Shown here: in pieces, positions 55,253 through 64,000 of the stretch
Layout: each line of letters opens with the position of its first letter
Numbering within the stretch: the first letter of the stretch is position 1
Origin: Acanthosepion pharaonis
Taxonomy: Eukaryota > Mollusca > Cephalopoda > Sepiida > Sepiidae
Direction of reading: 5' to 3'
Assembly: GCA_903632075.3 (NCBI GenBank)
Contig: CAHIKZ030004736.1
Location: 124,001-188,000 of the forward strand
Length of the DNA: 64,000 nt
Made by a program: the position numbers and the translations under genes
Notes under the pieces: generated by a model
The model's input: the letters and a program-made list of their open reading frames with translations, nothing else
The model's database searches: none
Told to the model about the DNA's origin: nothing

Positions 55253-58010
55253 CTCACCTGGTAAGTGAGTCAGCTATTTGGTGATTTGTGGGCACCCATT
55301 TAATGTCAGACAATTCTTTATTGATCAACATTTTATGCAGGATTTTATCTAGAATCTGAGTGCTAGAATAGGTTGATTCGCAAACACCTGAATTATCTCT
55401 TTTGCATACAACAGGGACATTATTCACAATATCCTCAAAACTAAACAATTCAAGATGGGATTTCCTGTAGTATATACATGTATCAGTCATGTCAACCATT
55501 GCCATTGTTTTGGCAGCTTGTGTGCTCTTCACAACTCGCATTTATACATCTTGACTACCGGAAAATAGGCATGTAGCTGCAATTACTACCAATAAGAAAT
55601 ATCTTCTTGTCTTGTAACGGCATTCACCCAGGGTGGGTTGAGCCGGCTCCAATTGAATTAACCACATTGCGCGTCAAGGCCATCCACCCCCGTTGATCGG
55701 CAGCAGAATAGATGGCATGATCGAGCCAGTCGCGATTCCAGTGTCGAACCCCTAAAACACGAGGACTGGACATGAGTTCCATATCTGCTTTGACCATTGC
55801 GAGCCATGTCTTGAGTTGACCACCTCAGTGCTTCCTCCAACCAGTGGGTGCGTTTGGTGCCACCAGTTTACGGATGAACTCGTCACCAGGCTGCCACAGC
55901 ACGTGACCAAACCACCGGAGTCTCCTGTTAAGCAGAGTTTCTTCCAGGCCCAGAATGTTGCATCTGGAGCAGATGGACGAGTTGGGGGTCTGGTCAGAGA
56001 AGCGCACGCTAAGGATACGGTGAAGACAGTAGTGATCGAAGACCTCAAGCTTATGAAGATCCTCTCTGTGCAGTGACCAGGTCTCACAACAACAGGGAAG
56101 AATTGTTCTGACCATGGCTCCGTATATTCGCAACTTCGTGGATCATCTTATCTCCTAGCGAGACCAAAGTTGTTTTTGAAGATGGACAAAGGCAGCTCTA
56201 GCCAAATTTATACGCGTGGTGATTTCATCCTTCGCTTGACCAATGGTTGCAAAATTGGTGCCAAGATATTTGAAGCTTTCGTCCTCTTCCACAGCTTCAC
56301 CATCGAGGGTTACAGCCACTTGATCAGGTAGGAAGTTCGCAGAGAGAATTTTCCTCTTGGAAGCGTTAATTTTCATCCCTACCATTTTGGCCATGCGACT
56401 GACATTGTCGAGTGCATGCTGGACCTCCGCGTAGGACTTGCTAAGGATTGCAACGTCGTTGGCATAATCGAGATCGGTGATGGAGCAGTTGTGGCCAACT
56501 CTGACACCTGCAAGGCCAACCACGCTATTCTCGAGGATGCAGTCAATAATGTAGTTGAACAGGATGGGGGAGAGCACATCCTTGGTGGACGCCCGTTCAG
56601 ACAACAAAGAAATCGGATTCTTCCCCGTGGCACCTCACTCTAGTTTGAGTGTGAGCGTAGTAGGCCTTGATGAGGTTGAGAAGCTTGGACGGGAAGTCAT
56701 CATGACGCATGATGTCCCAGAGGCTTCTGCGATCCACCGAGTCGAATGCTGCAGTGAAATCAATGAAGCAAACAATGGTAGATTGCTGATAAGCCCATCG
56801 CTTTTTGAGAATTTGCCTGAGGGAAAAAATTTGATCTATGCATCCTCTGCCTCTCCGGAAACCTGCTTGATTAGGACGGGTTCGGTGGTGTTGGATATTC
56901 TGGAAACGACACAGTACGATAATTGAGAAAATTTTTGAGGCGACATTGATCAAACTGATGCCTTTATAGTTGCGACAATTGTGACAGTTGCCTTTTTTGT
57001 AAAAGGGGAGGAGAATTGCATCGCTCCAGTCCTGAGGTAGTTGCTCAGAACGCCACACAGCATCGAGCATTGGGTGTAGACATCTGGCCATAAGGTTAGG
57101 ACAGCTCTTGTAGAGTTCCGCCGGAAGACCGTCCTCACCAGCAGCTTTGTTATTTAGTCCTTTGATGACATCACGTATCTCTTCTTCCATTGGAGAATCA
57201 CAGTTGGCATCGGGGGCGTTTGTTAGGGTGCTAGGGGGACGTTGAGAGGGAGGGTCATAGTTCAGCAAGGTTTCAAAATGCTGCTTCCAACGGATTGTGC
57301 AGTCTGCCATCTGGGAGATAGACATTCCATTCGGGTCCAGCAGCACTTCGCTTAGCCTACTGTTTCCCTTAGTTGCCGTTTTAAGAGTCTGGTATAGTTT
57401 TTGGGAATCTCCTACTGATGCCGCTTGCTCCATGACTTCAGCGACGTTTCGCCATTAAGTATTGAGATCAGCCTTTGCAGAGCGAGCAGTCTCACGGCAC
57501 AATCAGCGGAAGTCGTCATTCTCAGAGCAACGGGCTTGTTTAGTTTGGCTTGCAAGCTCATTAGTATGGCCAGAGATCTAGTCCTTTGCCTGCCGTCTGG
57601 TTTTACCCAGGGTCTGCGAGGCAACTTCTTACGCTGCTTTTGAATAACTACCAGGAGTCCTTTTGAGTACTCAATGGGTTGAAGTGCTTGAAGACCAACA
57701 AAGCGATTTGATAACCGGAGCTGGAACTTGGCTCTGGTTTGCTGGCATCTCCCGAGATATCGATTTCACAGGGCGGTTAGATGGTAGGTTGCCTCTCATA
57801 AAGGCACATCTTTGAATGAACCAATACGACGGTCGGAGCCATGCTCATTGCCTGTTTTGGCTCCCCGGAATGCGTGATAGTCCAGGACAAGAAATATACC
57901 CTCTCTAGGAACTTCCATCACTTAGATTAGCAAAGGAAGCATCACTGTAGACAACCATTTCTAGCTCTTAAATCTCCCATATCTTGTATGGTCAGCTGAG
58001 ATTTCTGCTT
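55253..58010 (-). mobile_element. Copia-like RNase H fragment inserted in the gypsy-like pol
   Basis: The minus strand encodes VVYSDASFANLSDGSS near 57960. After the LINE, it continues with MRVVKSTQAAKTMAMVDMTD and ends WVPTNHQIADSLTR at 55255. Together these look like the RNase H end of a copia-type polyprotein. The right border lies beside an 18-base T run (58010-58028). Clade assignment is tentative. Confidence 0.55.
55603..57888 (-). mobile_element. Non-LTR retrotransposon (LINE) with 9-bp target-site duplication
   Basis: aagaaatat occurs at 55594-55602 and 57889-57897 and bounds a 2286-bp LINE. The minus strand encodes an RT linker and finger region (GLNNKAAGEDGLPAELYK; PFYKKGNCHNCRNYKGISLI), motif A (FIDFTAAFDSVDR) and a DVLSPILFNYIID block. 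The catalytic box has changed from YADD to YAND (TDLDYANDVAIL). C-terminal RRLRWFGHVLWQPGDEFIRK and QRGWMALTRNVVNSIGAGSTHPG blocks follow. A frameshift near 56600 and a stop near 56155 disable it. The endonuclease is absent, so it is 5'-truncated. The 3' end has a short acaag-type tail. Confidence 0.9.
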
Positions 58011-60024
58011 TTTTTTTTTTTTTTTTTACAGATTTATTTACTTGTTTAATACTTTCAATTTTCCTTTCTTTGAGAAAGAAACTGGTGTCTCATTGTAATA
58101 TAAGTCAGAGTATCATAATAGAAATCAATCTGTTTAGCTTGGAGATCTTGCTTAATGATGTCATCTATAACTCATTGGAAACTTGGTACTCCATTAGTTA
58201 CTCCAAAAGGAATTCAACAAAATTGATACAGAGATCCATCAGCTTCGAAAGCAGTGTATTTTCGTTCTTTAGGCTTGATAGCAACCTGGTAATAGGCACT
58301 GGTTGAATCAAGTGTGCTAAATATTTGATAAGTGGCAATCTCATTTACTATGTCCTCTATCCAAGGAAGAGGATAAGCATCCAGGAGAATGAACTGTTTT
58401 ATCATTTAGGAGTAATCTACGACAAGTCTCTTGTGATGTTCAGGAGATACTACCAGTGTTTGGGATTGAGAAGGCTCTAATAACTTTCAGCATACAGGAG
58501 ATTTCTGACTGAATGAATTTTAATGTCGAGTATGCTATGTCTCTTGGATTTCACCGCTATTGGATGACAACCAAAAGTTAAATTCGTAAACAGAGAAGAG
58601 TAAAGGACATTTTTAATTGCAGTCCACAAACAGTAAGAGGTGGAAGTGGTCCCTGAAAAGGTATTTTCTACAGTTAATGTAGAAAATTATGCTCTAGAAT
58701 GATACCACAGCACAGGTTAGCTATAACCGATAACTTGACATTTCTGTACTTTCTATGACTCAGGTTGAGGGATGCTACACAATATTTAAGAGTAGAAGAC
58801 AAGTGAGAACTGCTAGCCATCAAAATTCTTTTGGAACTAGGCATGATTGACAATCCGAGCATTTTAACTTTGTCAGGATGAATAAAATTTTCTGAGCTTT
58901 GAGTATCCTCATAGGCTCACCTTTTGATTTTCTCACACAAAGATTCAGGCAACCTAATTTCTTATACATGCTTTGTTCCCAGATAGAATTTTATGCAACA
59001 AATCATACGTAAAATGATGTATTCATATTTACATGTGTTTCACACAGAAAAATATAACAAATATATGTAACAAGTAGAGTGAAAGGAAAATGAAGGAAAT
59101 TAAGTCATGTAATAAATCCTAATAGGAATTGTAGCTAGCTGCTGGAGATACTTGTTTTTCTGGAGAAGCCATATTTAAGACTCCAGATTCAAGTGGGCCG
59201 GATTCGTCTACTATATCCCAAGCGAGGACATTTTCCATGAACAGGAAACAGTCTTGGATTATTTTTGGCTAAAAAAAATGTTCCAGTTTACCCTTCATTC
59301 TTTCTTGCTCTCTTTTGATCCATTCTGCATTGGTATTATTTTCCTTTTGGTTGCTTCAAATGTTCTCCAAATTGTACTTCATTAGGTGGTGGCTTTTTGA
59401 CTTCTATAATATATTTTCCAATTTCTCTGAAGAATTCCTTACGGTCTGTCTGAAATATTTTATGTTCTTGATGTCATGGTGCATGTTATGTGTGCTAGTA
59501 TGTCGTAATAACTCGAACACAAGTTGTGGTTACAAAAAGGAATGTCATGGCATATTTTTATTAATTAATGCACATGCATTGTTATGCATAAAAATTGGAT
59601 TGACTTTTTGTGAATCTGGAATGAAATAATAAGGAATCATTACAGTTTAGGGTTAGTGTGTCAAACCGTCAAACAAACAACCCAGTCAGTTTTTTTATGT
59701 CTTTTACATCCTGTAAAAGATTATATTTTAACTTCTCTTATAAAGTAGTTTTATTTTGCTCTGTACTTATTTCATATTTGCAAAGAGATATAGATATATA
59801 TATATATATATATATATGTCTTACATTAAAGTATTTTTATTGTTATTTTTTCTATATCCTTTCAAAGATTTTTTTTCTAATTCTGTTAAAAATATTGAAG
59901 AATGAGTAGGTATGATATAAAAGCCATAATATCTTTATTTTTTCATATAAACTACTTATAATGATATAGGTCTACTCAAGTTAGGAGCAATATGCAAAGG
60001 CTTTGTGAGATTTGTAGGTCATAA

Positions 60025-60440
60025 TCACTTAATTACATAACAAGGAGTCTGAGATGGTGGTGCCAAAAATAGAGGAGTCGTAGTTGAAATTTTTGTGTTC
60101 CAACTCCACTGCCATAGATAGAAGATAACAATTGATATGCATTTAAACTTTTGAAGATGAAAGTTGACTGGGAAGCAAGATGTTGGAAGAGATTTCCACA
60201 AGTGAGAAGTGCTAGAAAAGAAACTGTTAGCATAGGACTTACAGTTATATCTAGCCATTTCAACTGTAAAATGATGAAACTTTGCCACTAATCTAGTACT
60301 CTGATTAAATTCATAAATCCTATGTACACTAAAGGAAAGTTCATCAGAACTTTTATGGTGAAAGTATTTATAGAAAAAGTATAGGGAAGCTACATTATGG
60401 CAGCAGGAGAGTGACTGAAAGTGATATGTCAGGCCAGGAC
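60025..60440 (-). mobile_element. CR1/jockey-like LINE 3' fragment
   Basis: The minus strand encodes FHHFTVEMARYNCKSYANSF, then FSSTSHLWKSLPTSCFPVNF and HLQKFKC, the same C-terminal block as at 46250 and 15240. Upstream decayed sequence runs to about 60440. Confidence 0.85.
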
Positions 60441-61230
60441 CAATAACATTTCTTCTTTAGATTTTATCATGGATTTCTAAATGTATAGCTGGCACATCAG
60501 ATTAGATTTTGCAGCAATCATCTGAGAAATAAATTTTTTTTTTGCTTGCTGTCATGTATTTAAACCCCTACTATTTGATTCTATTTTGTTATACTGAGCT
60601 AAGTTTAGTGAAATGAAAGAAAGACTGGGCAAGAATTAATGAGTAATCATTACTTTCATCCTGAGAAATGTCAGCTCAACAGACAAAAGAATTAACAATT
60701 TATTATTTAAGCATACAAACACACATTCACAGACATTCTTTCTTTCTGATCCAATGAAGCCGAGTGAGGCTGAAACACTAATCAAGTTTTAATGAAACAG
60801 ATTTCCATTTGTCATATTCTTCAAATTATTGGGTAACTTTTATTTTGAAAATATTAATGCATACATTATCACACTTCCTCTGCCACTTTATTAATAGCAC
60901 TTTCCAATAGTATTTTACTTAAAATGATTTAAGTGGAAGATTTTGATGTAACTCTACAACTGACAAAGATTTCTAAATAGAAGTGTTTTTTATTCATTAT
61001 ATAATTTCATGACATTTGACTGTCAAACAGATATCATCATTAATTATGGTGGGGTGCTATAAAGTTCTTGAAGCAGACAAGTTGGGATTGTATTCTAAAA
61101 TGCATTTTGTTTGATCTGATTCAGGGAAGTGAGCCAAACCAAGAACTTTTCCAAACCACATGTGTATGCGTGTTGTATAAAAATAATTAAATTATTTATG
61201 GTTAAAGCAATTAATAAAATTTATTAAAAC

Positions 61231-61362
61231 AGATTTACGAAAGCATTTTGTTTTTTATCTTTTGTGGGTGGGGACGGTGGAAATTCTTTGGTGAATAGAT
61301 TTACGAAAGCATTTTGTTTTTTATCTTTTGTGGGTGGGGACGGTGGAAATTCTTTGGTGAAT
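61231..61362. repeat. Perfect 66-bp tandem duplication
   Basis: 61231-61296 and 61297-61362 are identical (agatttacgaaagcattttg ... tggtgaat). Identity then stops abruptly (aattctacc). No similar unit flanks them. Confidence 0.97.
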
Positions 61363-61789
61363 AATTCTACCAGTACCAGTTGTCACTTTCGGTACATCTC
61401 CATAGTATATCTCTTATCTAACTCACCTGTTACTCCTGTTGTGACATTCATCTACTTTGATGTCCCATGTCTGTGGACTTGTGTCAGACTATGACTTGGC
61501 TTGCTTCATGTCTAGATTATGTATTGCTCATCAGTACCAGGAACTAATTGAAAGCCAGCTAGAAAGCCAGGATGCTGATTTCCAAGGTTCTTGTTATTTT
61601 GAAGATTAGTCTAACAATCTTCCTCTCTCATTCAACCTTAAATATCAAGTTGCACTGGTTCTTAATAAAATAAGCTTCCCTCATGATCACTGGCAGAATC
61701 AATTTCACTTTAATTCTGAAACGGGATCTGGTGTGTTGTTTTTTTTCTCAAGGAAAACAAATTTTAGATTACTTTTCTTTTGACCAACC

Positions 61790-63000
61790 AAAGCAGAACC
61801 GACATTGATTGGTTGAGTCTAGAATTAGTTTTTCATCTCTTCTACTCCGCTGTTACAAATGCAGATAGCCCAAACACGCATACACGCATATATTAAGGTT
61901 AATCTCCGCTTGACAACAGAAGAGGTCACGTGGGAGTCTCGAGTCATTTTGGGAAGCAGGTCAAAAGGTTGACTGACCCAATTACCCGTAGCAACAGACG
62001 TCTAGACAGAATCTAGACAGGGGACTGATGTAAGGTCGTGAAGCAGCAGGAACTGGAATTCATGCCAAAAAGCAGGACACGTGGGAATTAGAAAATTACT
62101 TGGAAATCAGTTGCTGTCTTGTCTTTGAAGGAGCAAGACTCGAAATCGAAGCGCTGATAACTTATGAACGGAAAGATGAGACTCATTTTGGTAATGATGG
62201 AACTTGTCCGATTCATCATAAGCAACTCCGGGTAAGAAATATAAGGATGTATATTTCTGTTCCTTAACTCCAAATTGAAGAAGATAAATCAAGTTATTTA
62301 TCACAGAAGACGCAAGGAAATTTGTACAATGAGAATACAGCCTGTGTTTGAAGAGAGAAGGAGAAAGTATATATCTCTGTTGCAGCCGGACCGTGTTTGA
62401 AGCTGAACTGTGTAAAGAAGAAGAAAGAAAGAAAAGGAGAAAACCAGAGAGAAGAAGAAAGTATATATATATCTCTGTTGCAGCCGGACCGTATGTGAAA
62501 TTGAATTTGTATAAAGAAAAAGAAAGAAAGAAAAGAGGAAATGTGAGAGAGAAAAGAAAGGACAATGAGTAAGAGAGAGAACTGAATATAAAGTAACTAT
62601 ATATTTTGGACCCGTGTTGGAAAGATACACATGCATCCATAAATTTTATGTTCTCATAAACACCTTTCCATATGTCAAAATAGTAATATATAAATCCTAT
62701 CCCATCTCTTTTTTTTTTTTTGGTTATGCGTTGATTTCTGCATTCGTAGTTATTCATACTTATTTTTTTCTTATCCGTTCGGGTTCAGTCGAATCCACTT
62801 AGATTGGGCATATTTTGGTATCCCAACATAAGTCTTGAGATTCTGGTCGTCAGATGCTTTGCTCATGCTTATATTTTTCTTTTATTTTAATATCTTGTGT
62901 ATATGTATATATATAAAATTCTTATACCAAAATTTATTACGCCTTATTGTTCATCCTTGAATTGTGGATCGGTATATGTGTTGAAACCAAAGCGAACCTG
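61790..63000 (+). mobile_element. LTR-like block with internal ~98-bp duplication
   Basis: Contains a CCAAT-type ctgattggttgag at 61807 and cacgtgggagtctcgag at 61928. A purine-rich 98-bp direct duplication (62350-62547) shares ctctgttgcagccggaccgt at 62375 and 62473. Short frames on both strands match no known protein. LTR nature is inferred from promoter-like motifs and compositional contrast only. Confidence 0.3.
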
Positions 63001-64000
63001 GGGGAAAAAAACTACTGTTTGATTATCTCAGTCGAACAGTATTCTTTAAAATATTTTTGTTTACTAATTGTCCATTTGTCATGGTCTGGGAGAGATAGCC
63101 CGTATCTCTCCATAGACGTGATAATGTATATATCTCCTGGTTGGCGTATGATTGCGCTATCAGTTATTCGTCGAGTAGGGCATATGACACCCACTGTGTT
63201 CTTTATAGTGCATTTCAAAATATTTTGGTCTGGTACAAGTATGGGTTGGGGGCTGTGATTTTTGTTTATCAAAAAGTTTTTTTCACATTTTTCTAATTAA
63301 GCTAGCAGGATGGAGGTGTTTGGGCTCCATAAAAGAAACAGTTTTGCCTTGTAATGGCAGCGGCCTCATTCAGCACCTAGTAATAGTGATCATGTATCAT
63401 TGCTTAAGCGCATGAATAAACCAGAACATATCCTTTAACTGGTTTTTTCGTCATCTGTGATTTTTTTTGGCAAAGTGGTCACTTTTCGATCACAACAATT
63501 TTTCTGCATCCAGCTGCATTGATCATGCAAGAAATCTAAATCCCAACTATGTGCTCATCCAAGACGCAATGCTCTTGCAGGTAGTATATTGATCACAAAA
63601 AGATATTGTATGACAGAAGACAACAACAAACAAAATGAAGACTTGAGTAAAAAATATATTGCTAAGTTTATTTTCATTAAAGAAAATGCATCAACAAAAA
63701 TAAGGTTACAGTGCACTAGGCAAAATATCTCTGCATGCTGATGTAGTGGGTGAAAAGAGCATTGTCCTGAGGTGGACGTTTTTGTAGTTGCTGAAGAGCG
63801 TTATCCTGAGATGGCCTGTTTATTGCATATTGTTGCTGTTGACTAGGATGGCTGGCTGGCTAGAACTGGCATGGTGACTGATGCTCATGGCTGACTGTTA
63901 CTGCTGATAGCTGGAGCCGTGGGCTGGCTGCTAGAACAGATACTACACTTTGATCGTATCATGAGGGCCACGGAATTGAATGCTTTATTTTGAAATATTA
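63000..64000. other. Unassigned right-edge sequence
   Basis: No recognisable coding exon. 63012-63272 has overlapping open frames on both strands with no family resemblance. 63800-63930 is a (GGCT/TGCTG)-rich, slightly repetitive stretch. It could be the 3' end of a neighbouring gene or another repeat. Confidence 0.25.

Larger units (their letters stand above)
54450..58960 (-). mobile_element. Gypsy-like LTR retrotransposon pol remnant, interrupted by nested insertions
   Basis: Minus-strand order from the right: an aspartic-protease-like region (58935-58674, FIHPDKVKMLGLSIMPSSKR) whose active-site triad reads DTQ instead of DTG. Next is the reverse transcriptase (58470-58200, LLDAYPLPWIEDIVNEIATY, then KYTAFEADGSLYQF, FPFGVTNGV). 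After an interruption, an RT-thumb-like FKILGHIMEPK region (about 55245) and an RNase H region (54660-54460, KPLLKLFG; FKILYMPGAKHYALDVVSCK) follow. Stops and frameshifts are frequent. No LTRs were identified. The interruption (55253-58010) is another retroelement fragment carrying a LINE. Confidence 0.75.

Noticed and set aside
55816..56926. Plus-strand open frames of 75-123 codons
   Set aside because: They lie antisense to the LINE reverse transcriptase and have no family resemblance.
62107..62757. 216-codon minus-strand frame rich in Phe, Leu and Ser
   Set aside because: It reads through the complement of GA-rich duplicated sequence. Composition explains the lack of stops, and there is no domain.
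63012..63272. 86-codon minus-strand frame as a possible exon
   Set aside because: No family match and no convincing splice borders; it overlaps an equally long frame on the other strand.
1..64000. CRISPR array or bacterial operon
   Set aside because: Introns, microsatellites and animal transposons throughout. No regularly spaced repeats and no ribosome-binding-site-linked gene strings.

Overview
The window is animal nuclear DNA. It is AT-rich and packed with (TA)n and (CA)n microsatellites. It carries tRNA-derived SINEs, fragments of several LINE families, Penelope-like, gypsy-like and Tc1/mariner elements, and large foldback repeats. Two intron-rich protein genes lie in this background. The repeat mix and the animal-type proteins fit a mollusc, most likely a cephalopod such as an octopus. 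That assignment is inference from repeat style, not from a species marker.

Two real genes were assembled from splice sites and protein similarity. On the minus strand, the first six coding exons of CDK5RAP1 (MiaB-family radical-SAM tRNA methylthiotransferase) run from 30843 down to 3180, and the gene continues past the left edge. On the plus strand, a complete five-exon YRDC gene (threonylcarbamoyl-AMP synthase) runs from 38363 to 51622, with a poly(A) signal at 51758. All exon junctions have AG/GT borders and compatible phases. The genes are head to head, about 7.5 kb apart. Both products belong to pathways that modify adenosine 37 of tRNA: CDK5RAP1 makes ms2i6A and YRDC makes the t6A precursor. 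Both have N-termini that look suited to mitochondrial import.

Layout: 1-3179 is the last visible CDK5RAP1 intron, with a foldback repeat and a LINE scrap. The 3301-30419 introns hold deleted mariner copies, a mariner, a Tc1 element split by an LTR-like insert, a CR1/jockey-like LINE fragment, hairpin repeats, SINEs and Penelope-like fragments. The 30844-38362 spacer holds an RTE-like LINE tail, two related LTR-like segments, nested inverted repeats, a perfect 27-bp-arm hairpin and a possible hAT shell. The YRDC introns hold foldback repeats, LINE tails and SINEs. From 51764 to 64000 no host gene was recognised. That stretch includes a degenerate gypsy-like pol region interrupted by a second retroelement fragment, itself split by a LINE with a 9-bp target-site duplication. 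It also has two tandem duplications, a second perfect hairpin and an LTR-like block.

No rRNA, CRISPR array or convincing standalone tRNA gene was seen. Most long open frames outside the two genes are transposon remnants or microsatellite translations.
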